Shown: positions 1 through 10,018, counted from the first letter of the stretch. The stretch is 64,000 bases of DNA from Saprospiraceae bacterium (GCA_016715405.1 JADKAE010000001.1:124001-188000), one strand, 5' to 3'. Notes: generated by a model from the sequence alone, not told the origin. Program-made: numbers and translations.

Positions 1-250
1 TTATAGAAGTAATAATTCCGCAAAGGGCAACGATGATTTCTAATATTCCACCAATAACAACATTGTTGTCGTTAGCATTGCTCAGCAAATAATTGGGCTC
101 GTGAATTGGGAGGTACAGAAATAGTGTAGGAATTGATACAAAAGTTAGCAAGTAAAAGAACCCAGCCCAAAATGCCGTCTTGCGGTGCAATGGCAAAGCA
201 CTATTTCTTAATGATACCAAATCATTGGTATTAGACATTGTAGATTTCAT
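1..250 (-). CDS. DUF4386-like membrane protein, N-terminal part
   Basis: Open reading frame running off the left edge of the window. It starts at an ATG at 250, with a second in-frame ATG at 238 that could be the true start. The visible 83 residues contain RKTAFWAGFFYL followed by a hydrophobic segment, a short polar loop and a second hydrophobic segment (VVIGGILEIIVALCGII). This order resembles the start of DUF4386 proteins, small multi-pass membrane proteins of unknown function. It lies 13 bp downstream of the thioredoxin-reductase-like gene on the same strand, so the two are probably cotranscribed. Family assignment is from memory of the N-terminal pattern only. Confidence 0.6.
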   Translation of the reverse strand, partial: MKSTMSNTNDLVSLRNSALPLHRKTAFWAGFFYLLTFVSIPTLFLYLPIHEPNYLLSNANDNNVVIGGILEIIVALCGIITSI

Positions 251-263
251 ATTTTATTGGTTT

Positions 264-1178
264 TTAAATTGTGAAATGTTCTTCAACAAGTTCCTTGTTC
301 ACCATCATACCCGCTATAGTTCCCATTGAAACCGCATTGGCTACAGTACGCATTCGGCTGGCATTATCACCACACGCATAGATTCCGTGAATACTTGTTT
401 TTTGCATGGCATCTACTTTTAAATACCCATCTTCGGTTAGGATGCATCCCAACTGCTCTGGAATAGTACAATGTTGTATAAATGGCAGACGAGCGTACAA
501 AGCTTTTATTTCTAATTTAGAATCGTCTTTAAATGCAATATATTTGATTCTGCCTTCAGTATGCTCAATTCTTTGAATTTCTTTTTCTTCCAGTCTAATA
601 TTGTGGCTTAGCAGTGCAGCCATTTGTTCGGGCGTAAAGGTTGCTCTGCCCTGTGTGAATAAGGTTATATCTTTTGTCCAATTAGAAATGAGTTTGGCTA
701 ATTCAAATCCGCCGTCTCCATTTACTAAAATTCCTGTGGCCAACCCCCTCACTTCATACCCATGGCAATACGGACAATGGAGGACAGATATGCCCCAGCA
801 TTCGGAAACGCCTTGGATAGATGGCATTACATCTTTAATGCCCGTAGCAAAAATTAGTTTTTTTGCCGCGAACAATTTTCCGGATTGTGTCTGAATTTCA
901 AAACCATTTTCCGTTTTAACGCCCTTAATAGCAAGGTCGTTCAAAAACTCCACTGTATCATACAACGATACTTGTTGTTTGGCAAGTGAGGCAATTTCTT
1001 TGGGCGGTTGCCCATCTTGTGTAAGAAAGTTATGCGATTGTGGTGTCTGGCTATTACATGGCAATCCGCTATCTATTACCAATACTTTTCGCAAGGCTCT
1101 ACCCAAAGCCATGGCTGCTGCCAGACCAGAATAGCTACCTCCTACAATAATGACCTCATAACATTTTATTGTACTCAT
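264..1178 (-). CDS. Thioredoxin-reductase-like FAD/NAD(P) oxidoreductase
   Basis: 304 residues, the usual length for the thioredoxin reductase / AhpF-C-terminal class. It has an N-terminal FAD-binding GGSYSG motif (about residue 12), an ATG motif near residue 110, a CPYCHGYE motif near residue 134 in the position of the redox-active CxxC of thioredoxin reductases, and a C-terminal YACGDNAS FAD motif. Expected role is a cytoplasmic NAD(P)H-dependent flavin reductase. The CPYCHGYE subgroup differs from the classical CATC motif, so thioredoxin need not be the substrate. It sits in an AT-rich group with an AraC regulator and an atypical SDR, which suggests a stress-inducible set (inference). Confidence 0.85.
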   Translation of the reverse strand: MSTIKCYEVIIVGGSYSGLAAAMALGRALRKVLVIDSGLPCNSQTPQSHNFLTQDGQPPKEIASLAKQQVSLYDTVEFLNDLAIKGVKTENGFEIQTQSGKLFAAKKLIFATGIKDVMPSIQGVSECWGISVLHCPYCHGYEVRGLATGILVNGDGGFELAKLISNWTKDITLFTQGRATFTPEQMAALLSHNIRLEEKEIQRIEHTEGRIKYIAFKDDSKLEIKALYARLPFIQHCTIPEQLGCILTEDGYLKVDAMQKTSIHGIYACGDNASRMRTVANAVSMGTIAGMMVNKELVEEHFTI

Positions 1179-1256
1179 TGAATTTTTATTTTTCGCCCCG
1201 CTGCCCTCCCACTCTGCAGGATGAACCTTCGCCTTGACAATTGGAATTTACGCTCA

Positions 1257-1478
1257 TTATTTCTTTCCATTTTTAGACAATATATTTATGAAAAAATCTA
1301 TTGTCGGTACACCGGCAAATATTATCCACGGCACTAACACAAGTGTAAGTACTAACGTTTTCATAGGCAATGAAAATGTCGATAAATTCTCGCCAAACAA
1401 GTATAAAAACAAGGTAATAGAGGGATAAATCGCCAGCCAAATTTTTAGGGCTAATTTAAATTTTGACTTTATCATCAC
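1257..1478 (-). CDS. Small two-helix membrane protein
   Basis: 73 residues with two hydrophobic segments (about 13-28 and 41-58) joined by a short polar loop. The pattern IWLAIYPSITLFLYLFG and then LVLTLVLVPW resembles the C-terminal two-helix membrane tail found on antibiotic-biosynthesis-monooxygenase (ABM) proteins, here as a free-standing gene without the ABM domain. It ends in a lysine-rich tail. It lies 8 bp after the SDR gene on the same strand and is probably in the same transcript. Function unknown. Confidence 0.6.
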   Translation of the reverse strand: MMIKSKFKLALKIWLAIYPSITLFLYLFGENLSTFSLPMKTLVLTLVLVPWIIFAGVPTIDFFINILSKNGKK

Positions 1479-1486
1479 AATATGAT

Positions 1487-2095
1487 TTAATAGAGTTTAA
1501 TAACTTCTCCAGTATTGGCTCCAAAAATACTTTTGCGAAAACCATACTCCAATTGCTTCATGGTTACGGGTATTTCTCCAGGGAAATATGGAAAATATTG
1601 CGGCGAATTCTCAATAACAGTTGGACTAACTGCATTGATACGAATTCCTCTGTCTAATTCTATGGCAGCGGCTCTCACAAATCCTTCTATCGCACCATTT
1701 GCAGCAGATGCATTGGCAAAATTAAGTTGCGGCTCGTAGGTTAAAGCCCCTGAAATTAAAGTAAAAGAGCCTTTGGATTTGATATAATGCTGCCCGATTA
1801 ACACCAGGTTGATTTGACCCATCATTTTACCTTCCACGCCTTTTCTAAATTCTTTATCGTTTAAACTTTCCCATGGGCCCACAAATGTTGGCCCGGCTGT
1901 AGAAACCAATGCATCAAACTCGCCAACTTTTTTGTAAAATTCTTCAATAGAATTGGCGGAAGTAATATCTACTTGATATTCGCCACTTTTCGTTGCCACT
2001 CTTACGATTTCATGCTCGTGTTCAAATGCCTCGGCTAAATATTTTCCCATTGTGCCCAATGCACCTATGATGATAATTCTTTTTTTGACATTCAT
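1487..2095 (-). CDS. Atypical short-chain dehydrogenase (Lin1944-like)
   Basis: 202 residues, shorter than the usual 250 of classical SDRs. The Rossmann start IIIGALGTMGKYLAEAF and the later RINAVSPTV motif place it in the SDR superfamily. The expected catalytic Tyr-x3-Lys after the serine strand is not there: following LISGAL the region reads ANASAANGAIEGF, with Asn and Ala where Tyr and Lys would be. This agrees with the Lin1944-like subgroup, described as lacking the canonical SDR active site. It may bind NAD(P) without classical dehydrogenase activity. Neighbours: a small membrane protein downstream and a divergent-looking outer-membrane protein and AraC regulator upstream on the same strand. 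Confidence 0.8.
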   Translation of the reverse strand: MNVKKRIIIIGALGTMGKYLAEAFEHEHEIVRVATKSGEYQVDITSANSIEEFYKKVGEFDALVSTAGPTFVGPWESLNDKEFRKGVEGKMMGQINLVLIGQHYIKSKGSFTLISGALTYEPQLNFANASAANGAIEGFVRAAAIELDRGIRINAVSPTVIENSPQYFPYFPGEIPVTMKQLEYGFRKSIFGANTGEVIKLY

Positions 2096-2204
2096 TGTTT
2101 ATTTTTTTAGTCGATTATTACGCAAAATTATTTTGACTTGCATCCTGTCTGATAGGACATTTACTCAATTTGATAGGATGATTATGAAATTTTGTTTAGA
2201 ATGA

Positions 2205-2870
2205 TTACAGAATCAAATTTAAGAAAATTCCGTAGTTGTTTTTGACGATCTTATTTTCACCATACCGGTCAAAATTGTGTGCAAGCCCAAAACTAAAATA
2301 CTTATAACTGAAGCCTAAACGGCTATACACATAGCTTCTGAAGTGATTGCCATTTTCTAAATCGTGATTGTAGTGCATCTGCAAGCGGGTATACACAGAC
2401 CAATTTTCATTGATAGCAGGCTTATATTCTATGAGCGCAAAATTTGAAATCTTATGCGTATTGATAAAGTAATAACTTGGCATATATATCAGCGAGAGTT
2501 TTTTGCTCTGGTGTACATATTGTAAGCCCACAAAATTTTTCAAACCTTCAATAGAAGTAAAACTTGTACCGGAATTGATGCCGATACCCTTGAATACACG
2601 ATGATAGATAAGCGTTGTGTTCTGAAACTCATTGTCGCTGGTAATGTCTTTGTAATTGGCAGCGTATGACGAAATGGACAACAAACCTACCTTTTTCTTT
2701 TCTACAAAAACTTTGTTGACCATCAATTGCAAAAACTGTCGTTGGTCGCCAACAAATTCTTCTACAGAGATTGTTTTAGGCTTGAAGATGCCTATTGAAT
2801 CTTGGGCATTTAAATTTAGAGTGCTGAATGTAACACCGATCAAAAGTGATAAGAAATGAATCTTTTTCAT
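2205..2870 (-). CDS. Predicted outer-membrane beta-barrel protein
   Basis: 221 residues with a clear signal peptide (MKKIHFLSLLIGVTFSTLNL, cleavage after NAQ). The mature part is made of alternating aromatic and polar strands typical of small Bacteroidota beta-barrels (for example LIYMPSYYFI, YVYSRLGFSYKYFSFGL) and ends in hydrophobic residues (GIFLNLIL). No named family recognised. It lies between the AraC regulator and the SDR on the same strand, and the neighbouring promoter region is AT-rich. Probable role is a surface or transport-related barrel of unknown substrate. Confidence 0.6.
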   Translation of the reverse strand: MKKIHFLSLLIGVTFSTLNLNAQDSIGIFKPKTISVEEFVGDQRQFLQLMVNKVFVEKKKVGLLSISSYAANYKDITSDNEFQNTTLIYHRVFKGIGINSGTSFTSIEGLKNFVGLQYVHQSKKLSLIYMPSYYFINTHKISNFALIEYKPAINENWSVYTRLQMHYNHDLENGNHFRSYVYSRLGFSYKYFSFGLAHNFDRYGENKIVKNNYGIFLNLIL

Positions 2871-2965
2871 GTAAATACTTTTTTGAAGTGATTAAATAAT
2901 TAACACTGCAAAAGTATTTACAAGGTATACCTGCCTTATAGGACAGATTGCAAGTTGAATAGGAC

Positions 2966-3817
2966 TTATTTATAATTTTGGCGAAAAGCCTCAGGGGTAA
3001 GTCCTGTTTGTTTTTTGAAAAAACGTATAAAGTACGAAGGATCTTCATAGCCCAGCATATCGGCAACTTGATTTACTCGATTGGAAGTTGCTATTAATAG
3101 TCGCTTGGCTTCCAGTATAATATGTTCGTTTATGAGCTCCGAACCCGTCTTTTGAAGCGTAGTTTTTGTTATGGCATTCAGTTGGTAAGGCGTCATGCTC
3201 AGCATTTCGGCATATTGGCTTACTAGTTTTTTACTGCCAATATTTTTTTCCAACAACTCCATGAATTCTTCTATACGCTCTTGAGTATATGAATTGGCTT
3301 CATTAGAAATCTTCTGCGGGTTGGGGCTTTGCCTTGCCAGCTCAATAAACAGAATGTCTAAATAGGCCTTGATAGCTTCTTTGTATCGATCTTTCTTTTG
3401 GGTAAATTCTTGAAAAATAAACTGTAAAATGAAAGAAATATTTCCATACCGAACTTCAGACAATTGGCAATAATTTTTACTGCTTACTTTCCGCAATACC
3501 TGCATTGCTGGGTTCCCACGCGGAGCGTAAAAGTCGGATGTAAATTGAACCATAAACCCGCTAGTGCCTTGTTCAAGCCTTAATTGATGTACTTGTCCGG
3601 GGCGGATAAAAAACATGGAGAAGTCACTTACTTCATACTTTATAAAATCTATTTCGTGTTCGCCACTGCCATCTTTTATAAATAGAATAAAATAAAAATC
3701 GTGTCTGTGAAGCTCATGAATCAAATCCCCCTCAGCTACCAAAGGTTCAATATTCCTTATACTAAACCGCTCTTCAAAAAAGGATTCTTTTATTTTTCGG
3801 ACGGGTATTTTGGACAT
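2966..3817 (-). CDS. AraC-family transcriptional regulator
   Basis: 283 residues. The N-terminal part (about 20-110) looks like an AraC-type cupin sensor, with HRHDFYFILFIKDGSG and FFIRPGQVHQL. The C-terminal 100 residues hold the two helix-turn-helix motifs, with the signature VADMLGYEDPSYFIRFFKKQ and the end TGLTPEAFRQNYK. It binds DNA in the cytoplasm, and its likely targets are the adjacent genes on the same strand (barrel protein, SDR, thioredoxin-reductase-like enzyme). No effector can be predicted from sequence. Confidence 0.9.
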   Translation of the reverse strand: MSKIPVRKIKESFFEERFSIRNIEPLVAEGDLIHELHRHDFYFILFIKDGSGEHEIDFIKYEVSDFSMFFIRPGQVHQLRLEQGTSGFMVQFTSDFYAPRGNPAMQVLRKVSSKNYCQLSEVRYGNISFILQFIFQEFTQKKDRYKEAIKAYLDILFIELARQSPNPQKISNEANSYTQERIEEFMELLEKNIGSKKLVSQYAEMLSMTPYQLNAITKTTLQKTGSELINEHIILEAKRLLIATSNRVNQVADMLGYEDPSYFIRFFKKQTGLTPEAFRQNYK

Positions 3818-4241
3818 GTGCTTTGATCGTTCTTCACAAATGAAATCATGTTATTAATTACTTAATATCATCCAAGGGGTTTTTATCCTGCACATAGATT
3901 TGCCGCTTTCATTGCCACATAATTTCGCGTTCCACTACGCCCGCAGCACCTGCCTGACAAGCACAGGAAAGAATGTATCAAAAGATTCTGGACAAATGAA
4001 CATATACAAATTGTATTTCACTCGAATGGGTGATATACAAATTTTCATTCGGATAACGCGTTTGCTACAAAAATAATCGTTTTTGAATGAATGGCAAATT
4101 TTGGGAGATGTGAGCCTATATTTTTTTCGGCACAAACTGGAGAGCCGGTTATCAGCAGTCGGCTGCCGGCTGCCTGGAAGCGTCGCACAGTGCCAAAGTC
4201 ACGGATCGAGATGACACCTTCATTCGTACCTCATGAAGATG
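3818..4241. other. Intergenic region at a base-composition boundary
   Basis: 424 bp without a convincing gene. The left half is AT-rich like the 1-3800 islet. From about 4140 the sequence becomes GC-rich and runs into low-complexity words of the cgccccctcgcc type that continue into the 3' end of the next gene. No promoter box or tRNA was recognised. Confidence 0.5.
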
Positions 4242-6509
4242 TCACCTCGTTCGCCAAGTCGCCCTCTCGCCCCCTCGCCAAGTCTCCCCCCTCCTTTCAC
4301 CCCGATCCTCCGCCAACCCCGACCAACTATGCGCCCTCGGCCCCTCGGCAGCTTTAACCTGCACAGGTATCGCCGTAAGCCGCACCATCCCCGAATGCAT
4401 TTCTACACCCGCTGTGCCATCCGCAGCAAGAATATTCACATTCACGCCGTGCGTAGCCGCAGCCACCTTTTGCAGCGAAGCCTGGTGCCCCCAGCCGTGC
4501 GGCAAAGCCACCGTGCCGGGCATAAGATCAGTGAGCAGTTTGAGGGGGAGGCGGACGGTGGCCGTGGCGGAGGTGACGTCGACCAGGTCTTTGTTTTGAA
4601 GGCCGAGGCGCTCCGCATCGGCGGGGTGCATGTAGAGGTAGTTGGTGTAGCGCTCGCCGGCTACGAATTCTTCGAAGTTGTGGGTCCAGGAGTTATGGGT
4701 GGTGACGGCGCGTTTGGTGATGAGCCTGAACTGGTGTTGGGTGGCCAGCTCGGTTTCGAAGTCGAGCTCCAGGCGTTTGCTTTGTTCCAGCATGGGTTCA
4801 GGGGCCAGGTTGAGCTTGCCGTCGGGGGTGTAGACGCGTTTGCCCAGGAAACTATGAGCCTGGTGGCCCGGGCGCAGCAGCCCATGCGGATTGCGCAGCA
4901 GGCGCCGGAAGCCGGGCTGGCGGGTGATTTTCAACAATAGGTTGAGCAGCCATTCCTGGGGCAGCGAGGGCTGGGCGTTTTTGGACTTTCGCAGACTATG
5001 CCACCACTTCGCCAACTGGAAGAACCGCTGGGCCACCGCCGAACCAAAGAGGTTGACACCGCTGGCTCGCGCCAGGTCGAGGTAGATGGTGGCCTCGTCG
5101 CGTTGTTCGCCGTCGGGTTTGACGACAGCGCGGGTGGCCTGGAGGTAGGGCTTGGCCTGCAAGCCCAGCATCAACGGAAAAATAAACGGCAGGTCGGGGC
5201 GCTCCATGGGCGAGGTACAGGGCAACATGTAATGGCCTATGGAAGCGGTTTCTGTGGGTAGTATGTCGAGTGTGACGAGCAGTTCGAGCTGGCTAAAAGC
5301 TTCGCGCAGGCGGTTGGAATTGGCCATGGTGATGAGCGGATTGCCGCCGGTGACGAAGAGGGCCTTGATTTGTCCGGGGCCGGGCGTCAGGATTTCGTCG
5401 GCGAGCACGGCGCCGGGGAAGGCGTCGTTCACAGAGGGCAGGTTGCCTACCCGCGAGCGGTCTTTGCGCATCAGCAGGCCCTGTTTGCTGCCAAATTTGG
5501 GGAAATCGATCACGCCTTTGCTCACCAGCATGCCGCCCGTGCGGTCGAGGTTGCCGGAGATGGCGTTGATGCACTCTTGTATCCAGAAGGCGAGCAGGCC
5601 GTTGCCGCCCATGTTGACGCCGGTGGAGCAATACAGCGCCGCGCCGTCGGCCTGGCGGTAGTCGGCCACCATTTGCCGCAGCAACGTTGGTTCGATGTGG
5701 GTAACGGCAGCGCTGCGCTCGGGCGGCCATTGCTCGGCCAGTGCAGCGAGTTCGGCGTAACCTTTCATATAGGTATCCACTTTGGTCCGGTTGATGCCGC
5801 CGCTGTGGATGAGTTCGTGCAGGAAAGAGAGGTAGAAAAACACGTCGGTACCCGGGCGGATGAACACGTGTTGACCGGCTACCTTGGCCGACTCCGTTTT
5901 GCGCGGATCGACGAAGTAGATGCGACAGCCGCGGCGCTCCATTTCTTTGAGGTGTTGGCTGGGATTGGGCACCTGTAGAAAACTCCATTTCGACACTACG
6001 GGGTTGGCGCCCACTACGATGAGGCAGTTGGTGTGGTGCAGGTCGGGGAAAGGCTGCGTAAACGGAAATCCGTATAGATGTTCTGCTACCGCAAATTTGT
6101 TGCTGCAATCCTGGGTGGCCGAGGCGTACATGTTTTTGGAGCAGATGCCCTGCATAAAACCCTGTGCAAATGCCGGGTGCAACACGCCGAAACCGGCAGC
6201 TGTGCCTACGTACATGGCGATCGACTGGGGGCCGTGGTCGCGCAGCAATTGCTGCACTTTGCCGCCGATGCCGCCCAGGGCCTCATCCCAGCTTACGCGC
6301 TGCCAGCCTTCCGAAGTGCGGCGCATGGGGTAGCGAAGCCGGTCGGGCGAGCTAAAAAGGTGGTGTTGCTTGAGTCCTTTTGGACAACCGAAGCCTCGCG
6401 TGGCCACGTGGGCTTCGTCGGGTTCTATTTTGGTAATTCGACCCTCCTGGAGGGTAACTTCCAGCCCGCACAGCGATTCGCAAATGCGGCAAAAGGTGTG
6501 TTGTGTCAA
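4242..6509 (-). CDS. Molybdopterin-dependent oxidoreductase
   Basis: 755 residues. The N-terminus carries a [4Fe-4S] motif with cysteines at 7, 10, 14 and 42 (FCRICESLC ... GFGCPKG), followed by the molybdopterin oxidoreductase core (CSTGVNMGGNG near residue 300, VTGGNPLITMANSNRLREAF) and a C-terminal molydop-binding domain (about 590-720). Class: formate dehydrogenase / assimilatory nitrate reductase-like (BisC-like); the substrate cannot be told. No Tat signal is visible, so a cytoplasmic enzyme is expected. The last roughly 30 residues, rich in Arg, Gly and Glu, are encoded by the GC-rich intergenic repeat rather than by the conserved family. It lies 38 bp downstream of nadA. Confidence 0.88.
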   Translation of the reverse strand: MTQHTFCRICESLCGLEVTLQEGRITKIEPDEAHVATRGFGCPKGLKQHHLFSSPDRLRYPMRRTSEGWQRVSWDEALGGIGGKVQQLLRDHGPQSIAMYVGTAAGFGVLHPAFAQGFMQGICSKNMYASATQDCSNKFAVAEHLYGFPFTQPFPDLHHTNCLIVVGANPVVSKWSFLQVPNPSQHLKEMERRGCRIYFVDPRKTESAKVAGQHVFIRPGTDVFFYLSFLHELIHSGGINRTKVDTYMKGYAELAALAEQWPPERSAAVTHIEPTLLRQMVADYRQADGAALYCSTGVNMGGNGLLAFWIQECINAISGNLDRTGGMLVSKGVIDFPKFGSKQGLLMRKDRSRVGNLPSVNDAFPGAVLADEILTPGPGQIKALFVTGGNPLITMANSNRLREAFSQLELLVTLDILPTETASIGHYMLPCTSPMERPDLPFIFPLMLGLQAKPYLQATRAVVKPDGEQRDEATIYLDLARASGVNLFGSAVAQRFFQLAKWWHSLRKSKNAQPSLPQEWLLNLLLKITRQPGFRRLLRNPHGLLRPGHQAHSFLGKRVYTPDGKLNLAPEPMLEQSKRLELDFETELATQHQFRLITKRAVTTHNSWTHNFEEFVAGERYTNYLYMHPADAERLGLQNKDLVDVTSATATVRLPLKLLTDLMPGTVALPHGWGHQASLQKVAAATHGVNVNILAADGTAGVEMHSGMVRLTAIPVQVKAAEGPRAHSWSGLAEDRGERRGETWRGGERATWRTR

Positions 6510-6547
6510 TTGGGTAGCGGTGTTTATAGTTCGTCGTGGTGTTTTTC

Positions 6548-7558
6548 TTAACCTACTAATCCGGCTTTAGCCGAAATATCCAGCATGCGGTCAATGCAGG
6601 CGCGGCCTTCATCGATGACCCATTGGGGCAGGATGATTTCAGGCTGCTCGTATTTCATGCACACATAGAGTTTTTCGAGCGTATTGCGCTTCATGTGGGG
6701 GCATTCGTTGCAGGCGCAGGCATTGTTGGGCGGCGCCGGGATGAAGGTTTTGTGCGGCGAGGATTTTTCCATCTGGTGGAGGATGCCCGCTTCTGTGGCT
6801 ACGATAAACTCCGTAGCTTCGTTATTGATGGTGTATTTCAGCAGTCCGGTAGTGGAGCCGATGAAGTCAGCCTAATCCAATACTTTGGTTTCGCACTCGG
6901 GGTGGGCGATGAACTTTGCATTGGGGTGGCGCTGCTTGAGTTTCGTGATTTTTTCGAGCGAGAAAATTTCGTGCACCATACACGAGCCGTTCCACAACAC
7001 CATGTCGCGGCCGGTTTTTTTCACCAGGTAGCGGCCCAGGTTGATATCGGGGGCAAAGATGATGGGCTTGTCTTTGGGTATGCTTTCGATAATCTGCACG
7101 GCGTTGGTAGAGGTGCAGCAAATATCGGTGAGCGTTTTGAGCTCGGCGGTGCAGTTGATGTAGCTCACTACCACGTGGCCGGGGTGTTTCTCCTTGAATT
7201 GCCGGAACAGCGGCGCCGGACAGGAGTCGGCCAGCGAACAACCCGCTTTGAGGTCGGGCAAAAGCACTTTTTTGTGGGGAGAAAGCATTTTGGCCGTCTC
7301 TGCCATGAAGTGTACCCCCGCAAAAACAATGATATCGGCATCGGTTGAGGCCGCTTTTTGCGAAAGCCCCAGACTGTCGCCGATGTAGTCGGCTATGTCC
7401 TGTATCTCTGATTCCTGGTAGTAATGGGCCAGGATGATGGCGTTTTTTTCCTTTTTCAGCCGCTGGATTTCCTCAAAAAGATCAAGGGTGGGGTCAATTT
7501 CCACATCGAGGAAGCCGTTGTCGGCCAGTTGTTTTTCCGCAGTTGCAAGCGTGGTCAT
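6548..7558 (-). CDS. nadA: Quinolinate synthase NadA, interrupted by an in-frame TAG
   Basis: Quinolinate synthase condenses iminoaspartate with dihydroxyacetone phosphate in NAD biosynthesis, using a [4Fe-4S] cluster. Seen: the N-terminal start MTTLATAEKQ, the AHYYQ and ADYIGDSL motifs, cysteines in AGCSLADSCP, NGSCMVHE and CACNECPHM, and the HPECE motif. Directly after HPECETKVLD the codon at 6872-6874 reads TAG (minus strand), and the same frame then continues with the conserved ADFIGSTTGLLKY and the full C-terminus. This is a single in-frame stop and not a frameshift. If real, the enzyme would lose its last about 108 residues, including one cluster ligand. A base-call error or recent mutation is more likely than recoding, since other genes here end in TAG. 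Confidence 0.9.
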
Positions 7559-7607
7559 GGCAGTGTGTTTTGGAATAATTGTAACGCAAAGTTGAGGAAA
7601 AAAGTTT

Positions 7608-7632
7608 ACTTAGTTTGGTTTCTAAACTAAGT
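7608..7632. promoter_or_regulatory. Inverted repeat in the nadA / TonB-receptor intergenic region
   Basis: A perfect 9-bp inverted repeat, ACTTAGTTT and AAACTAAGT, separated by 7 bp, and followed on the plus strand by a run of eight T. It lies about 50 bp upstream of the nadA start, in the position of an operator, though the T-run would also fit a hairpin terminator. No regulator can be named. Confidence 0.4.
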
Positions 7633-7678
7633 TTTTTTTGGGGTATTTAGCCTGCGTATGCAAAATCGTGATTAATTT

Positions 7679-7773
7679 TAACCGCAGAGTTAAAGGAGTT
7701 TAGCACGGAGTTCCGCTGAGTAAAAGCAACACTCTGCGGAACTCTGCGAATAACTCCTTTAACTCTGCGGTTA
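7679..7773. repeat. Intergenic palindromic repeat, family A copy 1
   Basis: About 95 bp whose ends are inverted (CCGCAGAGTTAAAGGAGTT at the left, AACTCCTTTAACTCTGCGG at the right), with further internal CGCAGAG / CTCTGCG words. It ends a few bases before the TonB-receptor start and could form a long hairpin in its leader. Three further copies occur at 10044, 19849 and 53967. Confidence 0.9.
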
Positions 7774-7784
7774 AAAAAAAACTC

Positions 7785-10018
7785 ATGCGCTACCGCATTG
7801 CCCTGCTAATCTGTTTGATACAAATATTTGGATTGCATGCCGCTGCCCAGCAACCCATGCTCTCAGGTGTAGTAGTTGACGACGAAGGCGCCGCCCTCAC
7901 CGGCGCTACCGTGCATTGGCAGCACGCCCCGGCACAGGGCGTGACCACCGACCAGGAGGGCGCCTTCCAGCTCTTTTGCCCGCCGATACGGCACAGCGTT
8001 TATTGGTGACGAGCTTCGTCGGCTACAAAGCGGATACCATGCTTGTGCGTTTTGCCGGCAGGTTGTTTATCACCCTGCACACAGGGCATACGCTGGAAGA
8101 AGTGGAGGTCAGCGCCGATCGCGCGGCCACCTACCTGCTCGACTCGCCGGCGAAAGTGGAGGTGATCAGCAGCGGCGAACTCAAGCGGGCGGCCTGCTGC
8201 GACCTGGCGGGTTGCTTTGAAACCACGGCCAGCGTCCAGGCAATGACTACCAACGTACTTACCCAGGCCAAAGAACTCCGCACGCTGGGTTTGTCGGGAG
8301 TTTATAACCAAATATTAGTCAACGGCTTGCCGCTCATCCAGGGCTTGTCGTATACATACGGCGTCAACACCATTCCGGGCACGGTGATCAAAAACATATA
8401 CGTCGCCAAAGGCGCCTCGTCGGTATTGCAGGGGTTTGAAGGCATCAGCGGACAAATCAACGTAGAATTTAAAGAAGCCGACCAGGCCGAGCACCTGTTG
8501 CTCAATGCCTACGGTAACAGCTTCGGTGAAACGCAGTGGAACGCGTTTTATTCCGCCAAAGGCAATCGCTGGTCTAACTTGTCGGCAGCCCACGTAGCCC
8601 TGCCCGCCCAGCGCATCGACCGCGATAACGACGATTTTCTCGATGTGCCGCTGATCCGGCGCCTTTCCCTATTCAACCAATGGCAATACGCCCAGGAGGG
8701 CGAAAGAGGATTCGTTACCCGCATCGGACTCCGCTATGTGGATGAACAACGCACCGGCGGACAACAAGCATACCGCAGAGACAAAGACCAGGGCAGTAAA
8801 ACGGTGTACGGCCAGACCGTAGACATCAGCCAGCCGGAAATTTATACCAAAACCAGCTATCGCTTTAGCGAAAACAGCAGAATTACTCTATTAGCTTCCG
8901 CCCAATACCACCGGCAATCTTCGTACTTCGGCGCTACCTCTTACAAAGCAGAACAGACACTGGCTTACGCCAACATGCAATACGAACATACCTGGGCCGC
9001 CAAACACGACCTGAAAGCAGGCGTAAGCTACCGCTACCTGGATGCCCGGGAAGACATTGACTTCAACGGTCTTTCGCTGGGACGCACCTATGCAGGCGCC
9101 TACGCGCGCCGCGACCTCATCCCCGGCGTTTTTGCCGAGCAGTATTTCGACTTTGCGCCGTTTTCTATCATTGCGGGTATGCGACTCGACCACCACCAGC
9201 GCTTCGGCTTGTTTTTCACACCCAGGGCTCTTGTGCGGTACCAACTCAGCGAATTTACCCAGATCAGGCTATCCGCAGGCACGGGCTTCCGCACCGTCAA
9301 CCTGTTTAGCGAAAACATCGGCTTGCTGGCCAGCTCCAGGGATATCGTGTTCCAGGAAGACATCAAACCCGAGCGCGCCGTCAATATGGGGCTCAACCTG
9401 AACCACACTATCGTGGCCGACCCCTGGACAGTGACCCTGATGGCCGATTTTTACCGCACGCAATTCCAAAACCAGTTTTTCCCCGATTACGATACCGAGC
9501 CCACCAAAGCCATCATCGCCAACTTTGAAGAAACGTCGGTGTCCAACAGCGCGCAATTGGAGGCCAAGCTGAGCTGGAACCAACGCGTAGAGTTCAAAGT
9601 AGCCTACAACTACCTCGACGTATACCGCATGGAGGGCGAGCAAAAGCAGACCTTGCCTTTCAATCCCAAGCACAAATTCATGACCGCGCTGGCCTACGAA
9701 ACGGCCAAAAAACACTGGCGGGCCGACGCCAACCTGCACTGGTACGGTTCGCAGCGCCTGCCCAATACCAGCGCCTACCCCACGGAATTTCAGCAGCCCG
9801 GGACCTCTAAGCCCTATTCGGTGGTTAGTGCACAGTTGACCAAGGTATGGACCCGGTTCGAGGTCTATGCCGGTTGCGAAAATATCTTCGACTTCAGGCA
9901 GTTGCGGCCTATTCTCTCCTGGCAGGATCCGTTTGGGCCTTATTTCGATACGGCTTTTAACTGGGGGCCGACTAAGGGGCGGGAGGTGTATGTGGGGCTG
10001 AGGTATAAAATAGAGTGA
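7785..10018 (+). CDS. TonB-dependent receptor (one frameshift)
   Basis: About 744 residues after restoring one base in the T-run at 7974-7977. Signal peptide MRYRIALLICLIQIFGLHAA, then a carboxypeptidase-regulatory-like domain (LSGVVVDDEGAALTGATV), a plug domain (about 90-220; VEVISSGELKRAACCDLAGC, YVAKGASSVLQGFEGISGQI) and a beta-barrel ending EVYVGLRYKIE. It is an outer-membrane, TonB-energised importer. The metal ABC permease gene 200 bp downstream and the cysteine-rich plug segment suggest metal or metallophore uptake, but this is inference. Copies of palindromic family A lie directly before and after the gene. Confidence 0.88.

Noticed and set aside
6872..6874. Recoding of TAG (for example pyrrolysine) in nadA
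   Set aside because: TAG is used as the normal stop of several intact genes here (icd, amidohydrolase, methyltransferase), and no recoding element is visible.
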